Shown here: positions 48,160 to 59,351 of the stretch, piece after piece
How the letters are laid out: every line of letters begins with the position of its first letter
Numbering within the stretch: position 1 is the stretch's first letter
Assembly (NCBI GenBank): GCA_949316235.1
Contig: OX438758.1
Span: 3,567,731 to 3,631,730, forward strand
From: Oegoconia quadripuncta
Taxonomy: Eukaryota; Arthropoda; Insecta; Lepidoptera; Autostichidae
Reading direction: 5' to 3'
DNA length: 64,000 bases
Position numbers and translations under genes: made by a program
Notes under the pieces: generated by a model
What the model was told of the DNA's origin: nothing
The model's database searches: none
What the model saw: the letters and a program-made list of their open reading frames with translations, nothing else

Positions 48160-48850
48160 TATATCTATAAAATAGACGAGGCGTGAGGGAGGGAGACCTT
48201 ATTTCTCCGAAACTGGTTCTCTGCCGCACTAGAAGGTACTATAGATATGGCAAAATTGATGGAAGACCTTGGCACTAAGGTCGATGATCTCAATTGAGTA
48301 TCCCAACAGATGGACCTTAAGGTGAGCTTAGATAAAAAGAAAATTATGTGAAATGCTGGTGTTATGCCCACAACAAAAACAGTTGAGAACTCTATTCTTG
48401 AAGTTATCACTGAAGAACTGAAGGTAAGTAGAGTAGAGTAGAGTAGTATCTGAGTGACAGATAACTTATGGCATTGAAACATGTTTTATCACTATGAGTC
48501 TCATAAAAATGCTCAAGGTCACGCAACGAGCTATGGAGAACGATGCTCGGCATTTCATTACTAGATGGAATCGGGAATGAGGTGATTCGTAGAAAAAGGA
48601 AAGTCACTAAGTCGAATTGGCTGTGGGCAGGGTACATAAAGCAAAAAACTGATGGCCGGTAGGGCATTAAAGTTCTTGAGTGAAGACCATACACCGGCAA
48701 GGGCAGCATAAAACGTCGACCCCACAAGATTTAATGAAGGTCGCAGGAAGTCTCTGGATGCAGGCCTCTTCCAGCCGATAGCTCAGGAAATCTATTGGCG
48801 ACGCCTATGTTCAGTATTGGCTGTCCTGTGGCTGAATATGATGAGTAGAT
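48160..48850 (+). repeat. LINE-A (RTE-like) reverse transcriptase fragment
   Basis: Starts with a broken GVREGDLISPKL motif (48185 on), then KVTQRAMEN, RRKRKVTKSNWLWAGYI and CPVAEYDE; several frameshifts and stops. Lies in the kekkon intron, opposite strand. Confidence 0.8.
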
Positions 48851-48939
48851 AAATATGAAATAAATGTGATATCGGCACGACAAAGGAATTGAACAATACC
48901 ATCTTTTTGTCAGAGGTGTCTATGGGCATACACATTTCA

Positions 48940-49050
48940 ACGGCGATGAACTGCCTGGATGGATGGATCCGCCGTTAAGTGAGAATTTCTGAATATTTCT
49001 ATAGATGAAGCTTGGATGTTGTTTCGAGCATTAAACATTTAGGATAAAGA
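48940..49050 (+). repeat. Repeat-4 fragment
   Basis: AGCTTGGATGTTGTTTCGAG and GCATTAAACA only; in the kekkon intron. Confidence 0.4.
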
Positions 49051-49489
49051 TTTTAGGATTAATATATACGTAGCTAAGTGAAATCTTAATTAAAATCACT
49101 ATAATACTGTAAATTATTAACTAATATGTTAAACCAGATATACAAGGAGTTGTATAATAATGTATTGGGTGATGCAGTATTTCGTTAAATATTACCTAAC
49201 TGTTTTACAGGCAAACAAAAAAAATTGGCACGAGAATTGTTGTATACATGCTTAATCGGGCTTTGGCACAAAGGAGTAGAGGGAGACCTCATTATATTTT
49301 ATGCTCCACCGGCCGAGACACGCGAACTCGGAATGCTCCACTGAAAATAGTTTACGGTAATAAATTACGGGAAATTATTCCTCCACAAGCTCCTGCGGTC
49401 GTCCAAAACCTCTAATTTGATACATTCACCGTAAATTTCTTTATTACCATCTATTTTCATCATCATCATCAGCATTACATGTCGTCATA

Positions 49490-49690
49490 GTTAGGCTACA
49501 GGCTCCTCTCTTTGGGAGAGGGTATGGGCCATAATCCACTATTTATTTGTGTCACATCACCTGACAGTCAGTCTTTTTAAGCCGCCTCTGTAGGCCACCT
49601 TAAATTGAAACACACCGGGACCGAGTATTTAACATGCCCTACGGAACACGATAACACTCGTATTAAAATGCCACAAGGTACACAATTTCG
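49490..49690 (-). repeat. Repeat-5 fragment in the kekkon intron
   Basis: GGGTATGGGCCATAATCCAC, CAGTCAGTCTTTTTAAGCCG and CGTATTAAAATGCCACAAG match the family body in inverse orientation; the 5S-like head is missing. Confidence 0.5.
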
Positions 49691-49744
49691 AGGAGTAACC
49701 ACGCCTGAAAAAAATAGCGGAGACCGTTCAATACGGCTAACGAA

Positions 49745-49995
49745 GTAGGTTGGAAGAGAAAGTTGTCAATGACAAGTGACACTGTGCAGGGCACATAGCT
49801 CGAAGAGCTGATGGCCGGTGGAGCATTAAAGTTCTCGAGTGGAGACCACCGGCAAGTGCAGTGTCAAGTCACAAGATCTGATAAAGGTCGCGAGAAATAG
49901 CTGAATGCAAGCCGCTTCCAACCGGTCACTCTGGAATTTTATGGGGGAGGCCTACGTTCAGCAGTGGACGTCCTGTGGCTGATATGATTGTTGTC
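49745..49995 (+). repeat. LINE-A (RTE-like) 3' fragment
   Basis: GCACATAGCTCGAAGAGCTG and TACGTTCAGCAGTGGACGTC are the C-terminal codons and stop region of the same LINE; many frame breaks. Confidence 0.7.
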
Positions 49996-50640
49996 ATATC
50001 ATATAATCACATTCTTCAGATATACTTAGGTGTAAGTTTCAAATCTCAGAGTATGAGGAAAGTAAGTAACTTGTTGGCTACAATACAAAATGCCTATGAG
50101 GATTATTGGAACCAATTAGTTAGGTATAGTCTTCTGAAAGATATATTGTATAATAAACGGTTTAGATTGGTTGCCAATTTGTGAATCTATTTGCTTTCTA
50201 CGCGTGCCTCAGTGTTGAGAAAGAGAAACAAGTTAATATGAAGCGAAGGTAAAGGAATTTGAACGTTGTATTCAACGTTATATTTATTAATAGAACTTAT
50301 TTTTTTTATAACATGCTCGCCTTTTCTAAATGAAAATACGTGCACAAGTTTTAGACTTCGACTAAACTTAGAATGGGAACAAGAAGGCTCGTATTGAAAC
50401 ATTTAATTGTTGCAAAACAATTTTGAAATAGCTTTTCTTTTGAGGACTTTTGTATTAAACCTACAGTCAACAAACAAATATGGGAGTAACAGATTTATTT
50501 AAAACAAACAAATTTCTTTCTTTGTTCTAAAACTTATTATTTTGGGTATAAAACACGGTAAGAGGCAAGAATTATTAAATACTTTTATTTACTCATCAAT
50601 GCTAGACTCAAAGCTTCTTTCTTTTGTGGGTATAAAGGTG

Positions 50641-50702
50641 TTTTTTTATTAATCATTGGATACGTGTTTGACCACAATCTCACTAGATGGAAAGTGACGA
50701 AT
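50641..50702 (-). repeat. LINE-B2 tail inside the kekkon intron
   Basis: GTTTGACCACAATCTCACTA after a T run. It supplies a minus-strand AATAAA at 50645-50650, in kekkon sense. Confidence 0.65.
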
Positions 50703-50896
50703 AAATACTTAAAAATGTCAAATTATTAATTTTTTAAGCTACTGCTTATTCAACAGGCTATGAAATAGAATTCCTCGAAGTTAATATTTGTGTTATTGAT
50801 GACGGAGGATTTAAAGAAGTATCAACTGATAAAAACGTGCGAGAAATACCTACCAATTAACAAAAAATTTATATACAAAGTCAAGTAAAATCTTAC

Positions 50897-52343
50897 CTAA
50901 AACAGAATCATTATCCAGCAGAGTTCTATTCAGTTCTGACATCTCAGTAGCTTCGCTGGTTAGAGAGGGTGGGGCATCATACTTCCTTGGTGGTTTTGTA
51001 ACTGGATTTACCTCGGGCTTCAATCCCTTCTCTATCTCAGAAGCCACCGAATCTATCAATGCTTCACCATTTGATGAACGAGTGTCAGTTTTAATCAGTC
51101 TTTTTAGATCACTGTTCTGCGATGTAAAATAGCACACGCCAAGCACAGTTCCAAATATAATTAAAATTGCTAGTAAACATCCAACTAATAGTGCAAAAGA
51201 ATCTGTGTCCATTCCAGCTATAGTGCCTACTCCACCATATTTTGATAAGACAAGTATTAGGGATTTCTCGTCTCGACCCCCAGGGTTTTCTGCTACACAA
51301 GAATAATTACCCTTATCGCTATATCTTGCATGTAATATAGTTAAATTTACCCATCTTATCAAATCCATCGTGTTTTCCGTGACAACATATCTTATTTCCC
51401 CGAACGCTCTCATTTCGATTGTTCTTCCATTGTATCGCCACACGACTTCAGGAGTGGGATTCCCAACGACTTTGCAACTTAGAGTAACATTTTCATCGTA
51501 ACTTTTCACGGTTGTGTCTGGCAAAGGCTCGAGAATAGTCGGCCGACATGCGAAGTTTGAGGAGTCCAATTCGCTCCAAAGTTTGTCTCTAACAGACGAC
51601 GGCTCTGCACATGATGTAGGGGGTGTGTATAAGTTATGACTGATGACCCAATCTCTGAATGTTTGCAAGTTGCAATCACAACGCCAAGGGTTATTATGGA
51701 GATCCAATCCCGATAAGTTTCTTAAGCCCATGAAAGTTTCGGGCTTCATATGACTCAGACTGTTACCATCGAATCTTAGTATTTTCAGTTGCGGTAGATT
51801 TACAAACGCTTTAGTGCCTATCCGTATAAGCTTGTTATTGCTCATCTCAACCTTCTGCAGATATTTCAAATTGCGAAATAGACCGTCCTCTAACTTATCG
51901 ATGAAGTTATTGCTTAAGTTTATTAACCTTAGTTTCTCTGTGCCTTTGAAAGTGTCTGGCTGAAGCACTCGGATTCTATTCTTTGATAAATCAAGTTCGA
52001 TCATGATTGCTAAAGTTATAAACGCTGCTTTATTTACTACCTCTATGTTGCACTCCTTGAGGAATAGCTTCTTTAGATTACTGAGGCCTACTTTCTTAAA
52101 TGCTTCTTGATGTAATTGCTGCAAATTGTTGTTTGTCAGGTCGAGAATCTGTATATCACTGCTGAGATTACCTGGAATGGTTTTTAGACTTGAATTTGTG
52201 CAAACAGCGGCTTTGTTTCCAGATTGCCATCTACAGTCACAAGGTCTTTGGCATTCTGTTGTGAAGTCTGCTACGGTGGTTGTTAGGAGAGCAAGAGGCA
52301 AGAAAGCGATTTTCACCCATGTCTTCCAATGTTTATGAGCCAT
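50897..52343 (-). CDS. kek: Kekkon-family LIG transmembrane protein, coding exon A (residues 1-482)
   Basis: Encodes the ectodomain and membrane anchor of a kekkon-type protein. Seen: signal peptide about 1-25; LRR N-cap with C31, C35, C37, C48; leucine-rich repeats about 64-218 carrying LxxLxLxxN spacing; C-cap with C222, C224, C245, C266 after the NPWRCDC motif; one Ig domain about 267-366 with C290, W302 and the D-x-G-x-Y-x-C motif ending at C349; membrane helix about 382-406. There are seven N-x-S/T sites (N50, N59, N142, N209, N285, N333, N346). The start ATG has A at -3 and G at +4. The exon ends in phase 1 at a GTAAGA donor (50896-50891) and joins exon 46612-47480, where G+CA makes Ala483. 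LRR plus single Ig plus long tail is the LIG/kekkon plan; in Drosophila, Kek1 binds and inhibits the EGF receptor and others act in BMP and synaptic signalling. I cannot say which kekkon paralogue this is. Confidence 0.95.
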
Positions 52344-52414
52344 TTTACTATGATGGTCATTGCCTCGTGTCGGTGCATTCCTGTACAGTGGTCGTCGCCG
52401 GACGCATTGGGGTT
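52344..52414 (-). promoter_or_regulatory. kek: Kekkon 5' UTR segment with splice acceptor and two upstream ORFs
   Basis: A TTATTGTTGCAG acceptor at 52415-52426 starts this 71-nt leader. uORF1 (52407-52357) is 16 codons and ends in TGA 13 nt before the main ATG. uORF2 starts at 52360, overlapping the uORF1 stop, and runs 15 codons across the main start to 52313. Neither is in frame with the main ORF. Upstream starts of this layout normally lower translation of the main frame; that effect is inference here. The first exon and promoter were not located. Confidence 0.7.
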
Positions 52415-52494
52415 CTGCAACAATAAAATAATAACATTTCAGAACTTAATTACACATACATAGCGTTAATAACTATAGTTAATCGCACTGTGGC

Positions 52495-52690
52495 CATAAG
52501 AAGTATTATGGTTAGGAGTACATATAGCTCGAAGAACTGATGGCCGTAAGGTTTTGGAACGAAGATCACGCAGCGGCAAGCGCAATATGGGACGTCCACC
52601 TGCAAGACCACCACCAATCGGTCGCTCTGGACATATATGGGGAAGGCCCATCTTTAGCAGTGGACGTCCTGTGACTGATATAATGATGAT
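52495..52690 (+). repeat. LINE-A (RTE-like) 3' fragment
   Basis: ATAGCTCGAAGAACTGATGG to TTTAGCAGTGGACGTCCTGT; close relative of 49745-49995, just upstream of the kekkon leader exon. Confidence 0.7.
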
Positions 52691-52785
52691 GCGCACTGAT
52701 TACATAAACGTAATATTATTGGCAACAGTAACACCAGTCGTTGAAAGGGTACAGCCCTTTCTCCACAGCAAATCTAATCTAACTT

Positions 52786-53003
52786 ATAGTATATTGTGAA
52801 AGTTTTGATGTTTGTTTGTTTGTTGCCCAATCACGGCGAAATGGATGAACGGATTTGGGTGAAATTTGGTATATAGGTAGAATATACCCTGAATTAAAAC
52901 ATAGGATGTTTTTTGTCCCGATAAAGAGAGTAGTTCCCGCGGGATAACAAATTTCCGCGATAAAACTATTCCGTGCAGGCGAAGCCGAGGGCGGAATTCT
53001 AGT
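52786..53003 (+). mobile_element. Nonautonomous Helitron
   Basis: Body contains ATCACGGCGAAATGGATGAA and ATTTCCGCGATAAAACTATT; it ends GGCGGAATTCTAGT. Lies about 370 bp upstream of the kekkon leader exon. Confidence 0.75.
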
Positions 53004-53280
53004 AAAGTTAATAAAAATTGCAAAAACATCTACAGTGTAATCATGAGTTTCAAAGTAAGCAATCCTTGCTTACTCTCCCTTTGTGAGAAACCTTAAAGAA
53101 ACTTCAGGTTTTCACATAATATTTAACGTGCAAATGTATAGTCGACATCAAGACGATCGTAACACTACCAGTGTAAGCTGACGGTGCGACGGTATCAGAT
53201 ATATGAATGCAGCGAGACCCGCTTATACTGGAAGCGTTAGGGTCATCGTGGGCTACTTGTACATACACAACGAACGAATG

Positions 53281-53548
53281 TAGGGATGTAACGAATATTC
53301 CCAATCGCATTCGCATATGCGAATGGTTCGCACGTTTTAAACATTCGCAGCGACATTTGCATTCTCATCAATCTATGCGAATGCGAATATGTGCAGGTCG
53401 TGCGTCACGTGTCCTGTTTTTGCCACCGCCCTTTTTCTCTTTTAAGTAATAAAAATGAGTGATTATAATTCCTATGGTTTTTGTAATACTGTGTACATCT
53501 TCTTAACATTAGCATTGGCACATTCGCAGCCTAAACATTCGCATTCGC
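53281..53548. mobile_element. hAT-like MITE fragment
   Basis: Starts TAGGGATGTAACGAATATTC, the type of end seen on insect hAT elements, and contains repeated GCATTCGC/GCGAATGC palindromic blocks up to about 53548. The matching right terminus is not present, so the limits are approximate. Confidence 0.45.
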
Positions 53549-53939
53549 GTTCGCACTAGTACATACATTTATAGAGTGCACGAGTTTGGGTTGGATATCT
53601 ATAAATGAACGTTACATTTTTCACGTTTGGGTACCATCCTATTGTGTAACTTTACGATTCTTCGTATTAATAATTGGTATATTAAATTTACCTACCTTTC
53701 ATTCATTAAATGTCATTTGACGGTAAATTACTCGTACATAGGCTTGAAATTATAGTATGAATATAAGATTATTATCTGGAAAACCTAATGTTGCATTGTG
53801 ATTATGGTACTAATTGTCGTATAACAGAGACCATAGCACCACAATATGACGGAGTAGCTCAACTACACAGAGGACCGATTTTGTTATAGCATAACATAGC
53901 CTTCACAAAGCATAAACTCTGCAGAACTACATTCTTAAA

Positions 53940-54510
53940 ACGTGTTCCTAGTTGCTGACAGAAATTGGTCCCACGCCATCCTAGGCCATGGCGAGGAACA
54001 AAAGGCTCGACAGATCCCACCTCCGGTCTCCTCCCACTGTAACTCCTGTAAGCCAGGATCAACAGTGGTACTCTGCACGGCGCCTACTGAAGGTAGACGG
54101 TGCCCTACGTGACTCTATTGCTACCTTGGACCCCAGACTAATTAAAGAAAGAATTTAAGGGTGAAAAAGTAGGAAAGAAAGAAAGTCCCACCTCCCCCCC
54201 AGCAAATGGGAGTGTAGCTAATGTGACGCAAAAAGCCAAAGCGGCTAACTAGGGTTAGCCTTTCTTTCTTTCCTACTTTTTCACCCTTAAATTCTTTCTT
54301 TAATTAGTCTGGGGTCCAAGGTAGCAATAGAGTCGAGCTTCACATTAGGGAGTCGAGCTTCACATTAGGGAGTCGAGCTTCACTTGACTCTCTCCCCCAT
54401 AGGTGGGGGAGAGAGTCAAGTGAAGCTCGACTCCCTAATTTAATACACCACGGACAGAGCCAGACCGCAGTGAGCGTTGATGGTGGGGTAGCCGGAAGGC
54501 TACCCTAGGT
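53940..54510 (+). repeat. Repeat-Z copy with palindromes
   Basis: Shares GTAGACGGTGCCCTACGTGA, GACTAATTAAAGAAAG and CAAATGGGAGTGTAGC blocks with 35590-36130 and with part of 44790-45030. Type of element not recognised. Confidence 0.55.
54110..54451. repeat. Nested perfect palindromes
   Basis: Outer pair: 54110-54184 and 54261-54335 are inverted copies of about 75 bp. Next come direct repeats of GGAGTCGAGCTTCACATTAG at about 54340-54379, then a second palindrome, about 54372-54442, with arms of about 31 bp meeting at CCCCCATAGGTGGGGG. Lies within a Repeat-Z copy. Confidence 0.85.
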
Positions 54511-54578
54511 AAAAGTGCCAATAGTTCGACAGTATGACATTAGTACCTTGATGTTTATCTTGGGCATTTAGATTCTCT

Positions 54579-55012
54579 AGTCTAGTCCCAAATTAGAAAA
54601 AGCCTGTAAAGATTATAAAGTTCTGAATAAATAAAAAGTTCTAAGTAAATCTAAAGTTATATTAGATAACGGATGATTCATAGCTCGGGAATAATTTTTT
54701 TTTTTATGCACAACGGGTTAGCCCTTGACCTCAATCACACCTGATGTTAAGTGAAGATGAGGCTAAAGGTGGAAACGTACTGACCCGGAAACCCAAAAAT
54801 TTGGGAAACTGGCTATCTTATCTCTGACAACCGGAACACAACAATGCTATTAACATTGCTGTTTGGCGGCAGATTTAGATAAGATGGTGGTAGCTAGCCA
54901 GGCGGACATTTAAAATGCCCTACCACCAACCAAAATGTTTGTATTCATGACACAAACTTTACCCAAAGCGGGATTCGCACCCGTTACCGGTTCATAAGCA
55001 GAGCCACGGCCA
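54579..55012 (-). repeat. SINE-2 copy split by SINE-1
   Basis: Outer parts 54579-54694 and 54935-55012 (AAAGCGGGATTCGCACCCGT). Confidence 0.6.
54695..54934 (-). repeat. SINE-1 copy nested in SINE-2
   Basis: T run at 54695, ends CTACCACCAACCAAAA. SINE-2 sequence is present on both sides (to 54694 and from 54935). Confidence 0.8.
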
Positions 55013-55182
55013 ACTACTATCTTGCATACTAATAAACTATTTGGGATTTTAAGATTTATAAGAGTGATATAAATCTATCGATGAATAAGATTATAATATC
55101 TCTTTTGCTCTGAGAGATTTATTCTGCCCATGTCTAGTGTCACAGGCTTGCTTGTTAAAAATATACTTAAATATACTTAGAC

Positions 55183-55343
55183 AATGGTGTCGATTCGGAT
55201 GTACGAGTACACCAACTAAACTAAACTAAAACCAGTTTTAAAGTAGTACTGTATCTTTCTCCCTGGATCAGTACGATGCGACGGCACCACTTCAAAACTG
55301 GTTTTAGTTTAGTTTAGTTGGTGTACATCCGAATCGACACCAA
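55183..55343. mobile_element. Palindromic MITE, family M1 copy 2
   Basis: Close copy of the element at 11972-12127: same ends, same ACTAAACTAAACTAAAACCA blocks, same centre. Copy 2 carries a few extra bases in the left arm (GTACGAGTACACC), so its arms are slightly mismatched. Confidence 0.8.
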
Positions 55344-55878
55344 TGCTATATTTTGGTCCTCAAGAATTTGATGTTTTTGTCATCGACTCGCTAAGATGAG
55401 GAAAAATATACTGTGGCTAGGTCATGGTCGATATCACGTCCCATTAAAGCTATATAGATGTAATTACCTACTTACGAGTTATGCTCGAACTGTTTGGTAA
55501 TTAGGTAAGAATGAGGGTTCCGTGAAATAATGTTTGTCCTATAGAAACGTTTACTATCGGATATTATCATCGACATAGATAATGAAAGTAGATATTCTAT
55601 AATAAGGGATTCAATTCAGTGTCGAGTTTTTCGATAAATTTTCACAATGACATAGATTTAGTAACACTAATATTTAATTTTAAATTTATGTGTGTTATGT
55701 AGTCAATAATATACTTGTATTATATGTTTTAAGAGCAGTTAAATTATCTAGTTATAGTTTGTAGGCTTAGTTTATGTATTTTTATCTTTACGTTATATAA
55801 TAATTACCAACTATAAAATACACCCGTATTGCTACTATTAGTGCAAACCTCATCTACTGGTAGCTTGTATCTTTACCC
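55344..55878. other. No feature seen
   Basis: AT-rich; no repeat family or exon recognised. Confidence 0.4.
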
Positions 55879-56006
55879 TAAGGTTTGCTGGAAGAGATCG
55901 CTGTTAGCGATAAGGCCGCCTTAATGATGTACGCTGTATTCTTCATGTAGCTTTTGTTAATTGTGCAATAAAGAGTATTTGATTGATTGATTGATTGATT
56001 GATTGA
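55879..56006 (+). repeat. LINE-C tail
   Basis: GAAGAGATCGCTGTTAGCGA, AATAAAGAG, then (TTGA)n microsatellite. Confidence 0.75.
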
Positions 56007-56221
56007 CTAATAGTGTGCGAGTGAAACAGCTTTGACATACACACGGATGGACAATCAGATGAACACGGTGAAACTATCAGGATTAGATTGATTACAAAAC
56101 CCTAAAAAGAAGGATCCGTGGAGGGAAATTTACCTCAAATATTGAGGGCAGGAAACTTTAATCAAGGGAATCTTTTTTATTATTATTATTTATAGCATCA
56201 TTGAAATAGGTTGGTACTGGT

Positions 56222-56830
56222 GAGTTTGGCAAAAACCAACCTATCTCTTCCCGTGGGTGTCGTAAAAGGCGACTAAGGAACTTTCCACCAAAAACATCTA
56301 ACGATTTGCACGTTTCAACGGTGATGGGTTGTGTGTGTATTTCTGTGTATTTCATAAGGTGAACCGTGGATGTTGTTTCAATCATTAAACAACACCCAAA
56401 CATTATTGTTTGGGATATTTCTGACCAACCCATTTGGGATAAAGGTCGTGAAGTTATGTATGTCTGTTCTTTTGGGTGTCATAATATGGATACTCCGCCA
56501 AACAACATCTACAGATTTGCAAGTTTGAACGGTGAAATCTCTGACCACTTCATTTGGGATAAAAGAACCGCCTCCGTGGCTCAATGTACTAAATCAATGT
56601 TTACGATTCGGAGGTCGCGGGTTCGATCCCCAGCGGGGTACATGTTTAAGTACTCGGTTTGGTTGGTGGTAGGTCAGAGATAAGATAGCCAGTCCCCCAA
56701 ATGTGTTGGGGTTTCCGGGTCAGTACGCTTCCACCTTCGACCTTATCTTCACTTAACATCAGGTGTGATTGAGATCAACGAACGAACCGCGTCGTGCATA
56801 AAAAAAAGTTACGTTATTTATGTATCTTAC
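56222..56830 (+). repeat. Repeat-4 copies, the second split by SINE-1
   Basis: 56240-56465 is a long copy (CCCGTGGGTGTCGTAAAAGG to GGTCGTGAAGTTATGTATGT). A second partial copy 56490-56566 is interrupted by SINE-1. Confidence 0.65.
56567..56807 (+). repeat. SINE-1 copy nested in Repeat-4
   Basis: Head intact (GGTTCGATCCCC), internal deletion of the central body, A tail. Repeat-4 stops at GGGATAAA before it and resumes with GTTACGTTATTTATGTA after it. Confidence 0.8.
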
Positions 56831-57349
56831 TTTGTTGCTTAACCTAAAATTTACACCATTTCCTACTTCAATAATCGGGTGGCTGGACGAAATCTCTTAT
56901 TATAAATCCACATTTGTACATGATCTGTCATTTGTACAATATACATGATTCAATTTAATAAACTTTCAGTCGCCTGAGGTCAGTTTCCTTTCATGTGTAA
57001 TATTACATAGACTAAGTAAAAGAAAATAAACAATCTTAAACGAGATATTTCATACAACTAAGTAGAGGTAATTTATCGAAATCAAAATCTCGAGAAACAG
57101 TGGCGGCAAGAAGACATTACTCCCTCCGCCCCCGCAGTCTGGCAGAAATGATTTTTTCATGCGACGAGCACGTTCATAACAGTTGAATGAGCGACGTGAC
57201 CACGCTTTTATTTTCACTGGGACTTTAACATTTTGCCACGGTGTGACTCACCCTGTTGGTGACAGTGTGACACTCCCTGTGGGTGACACTGTAAGATTGT
57301 GGGTGACCAGAAAATCATTTTTCTCACAATATATATTTTAAGGGTTATT

Positions 57350-57574
57350 CATCTGCTGGTTGCTTCGCTTGCGTGGAATAACTTCATCGCGGAAATTTGT
57401 TTATCCCGCGGAAAGTACTCATTTTATCGGGATAAAAAATATCCTATGTTTTAATCCAGGATATAATCTACCTACATACAAAATTTTATCCAAATCTGTT
57501 CATCCGTTTCGCCGTAATTGAGCAACAAATAAACAAACAAAGAAACATCCAAACTTACGCATTTATAATATTAG
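57350..57574 (-). mobile_element. Nonautonomous Helitron, decayed 3' end
   Basis: Inverse of the same body (ATCCAAATCTGTTCATCCGT, TTTCGCCGTAATTGAGC). The terminal hairpin and CTAGT have decayed (CTGCTGGTTGCTTCGCTTGC). Confidence 0.7.
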
Positions 57575-57587
57575 AAAAATAAATACA

Positions 57588-57700
57588 CTTTATTGCACGA
57601 CAGAAAAGAAAATAAATTCAAGAAAGTGGTATGAATAGAATGTACAATTTGGCGACCTTATCACTAAAAGCGATCTCTTCCAGCAACCTTTGGGTATAAG
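57588..57700 (-). repeat. LINE-C tail
   Basis: CACTTTATTGCACGAC and TCACTAAAAGCGATCTCTTC, inverse orientation. Confidence 0.7.
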
Positions 57701-57771
57701 GACAGTACATTTCAAATAGCTAGGTTGTGCGGTATTAAATAGGGATGCAGATACTGAAACGTGGTCTCGAA

Positions 57772-57990
57772 AACGAAAGCTCAAGGTCACTTAACGAGCT
57801 ACAGAGAGGGTGATACTCGTTTATACGAGATCGAATCAAGACTGAGGAAATCGGTAGAAGAACGAAGCCGTCGACATAGCTTTGCGTATTAGTAAGTTGA
57901 AATGACAGTGGGCACATAAGTTGAAGAAGATCAGCACGTCTGCTCACAAGGTTGAAGTAGCTGGATGCAGGATGCCACCAATCGGTAGCG
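57772..57990 (+). repeat. LINE-A (RTE-like) fragment
   Basis: Reads as decayed SLNELQRG...GRRTKPST, matching the RAMERAMLG...RRRTKVTD region of RTE elements. Confidence 0.55.
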
Positions 57991-58029
57991 GTACCAAGAA
58001 GTAAATACTACTAGATTAGTATATTTTAG

Positions 58030-58690
58030 TTATTTCCACAGCTTGATGTCTTACGGTATCTTGCTGTGGAGAAATGCCGAAGATATAAATACAATCTTTG
58101 TTTTACAAAAACGAGCCGTTCGTGCAATTTATCAATTGGGACTGCAGTGCCACTTAGAGATAGGTTTAAAGTGTATAACATTCTAACCTTTTCGCTACAG
58201 TACTCTTTTGAAGATCGAATGTATGTAAAAAAAATAGTGATAAACATGATGTTAATACAAGAAATAAAGATAAACTTGCAGGTCGCCTTCGCAAAGTCAG
58301 TAATTCATTGAAAGGGTTATGTATACGCTTTAAAGTTCCAGTTGATACATAAAATCATCCTCTCAATAAATTTAAAGATACTATAAAACAGAAACTTATT
58401 AACAAAGCATATTATAAAATATCAGACTATTTAGATGATAATCATCCCTGGACATAATCAGATCGTTCACATGTCAGGCTATTTCACAATTAATAATGAA
58501 ATATAAAAACCTTTTTGTGATATAAAAACATTTATGTAAAATCAAAGCCTGATTTTAAAAGAGTTTCTTGCTTGTTCTTCTTAGGGGAAAATTGCATTTT
58601 GAATAAGCAGTAGCTTAAAACATGTAAAATTGACTATTTTAAGTGTACTCTGTGTAACTACAAAATAAAGCATTTTTGTCTTTTGAAACC
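58030..58690 (+). repeat. LINE-D reverse transcriptase 3' end
   Basis: SYGILLWRNAEDINTIFVLQ and KRAVRAIYQLG (58047-58140) are the thumb/connection residues of jockey/CR1-type enzymes, followed after frame breaks by KISDYLDDNHPWT, a stop and the family tail. Confidence 0.8.
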
Positions 58691-59351
58691 TATGATGATG
58701 ATGAGGCTGTGTAAAGCCAATATCTGTGTATCAACCAGGGAAAGGAGAAGCTTAATAGTACAAAGATATTGTCCTGCCTTCACCCTTTCAGTAAACAGAT
58801 CATAAAATATTCCACCTCTGTAACTTCACGTTCCCACAGATTGAGAATGCAACAACGTAGAAGTACTTTGGTCATTCAAAAATGGAATTTTTTACATGTC
58901 ATGTACCGTATAGGCACCTTTTTATAGTAATATTGTATACTTTTTACTTTTATATTTTTTTAACTTTTGCTTGTCTTTTTGACAAATTCGTTTATTGTTT
59001 TTGTTTGCTTTCGTCTCGCTTGTTGTTAGAGTAGAATAAATATTGTTTTCACCACACAAAGAATCCTTTTTATCTAATTTACAGTTCATAAAATCATAAT
59101 TACAGCTAATTGTTTAGGAATGTTTACTACAATACGATATATGATTCTGTTTGAAGTTTAAAAAAGGAACGTGCAACGAACTAGTAGTTAATCTGTGGTG
59201 CTATGCTAATATAGTGTATATTGAAGCGACTTTTCTAAACGAGTGTGAGCTAATGCTACGGAACTATACGTATTGAATTAACGAGTTTTTGAGTTTCTTT
59301 CTTTAAAAAATTTAAGGTCATAGACTTCAGTACGTCATTTAACCTATTATA

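Larger units (their letters stand above)
47481..50896 (-). other. Intron between the two kekkon coding exons
   Basis: A 3416-bp phase-1 intron with a GTAAGA donor and a TTTCACAG acceptor. It separates the ectodomain-plus-membrane exon from the tail exon. It holds plus-strand RTE-like LINE fragments (48160-48850, 49745-49995), a Repeat-5 copy (49490-49690) and a LINE-B2 tail (50641-50702). If the donor is not used, the frame stays open for 15 more codons and stops at 50850-50852, giving a tail-less membrane protein. The stretches 47500-48160 and 50000-50640 hold no repeat or exon that I can recognise. Confidence 0.9.

Noticed and set aside
51109..51300. 63-codon minus-strand frame inside the kekkon exon
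   Set aside because: Out-of-frame shadow of the kekkon coding sequence.
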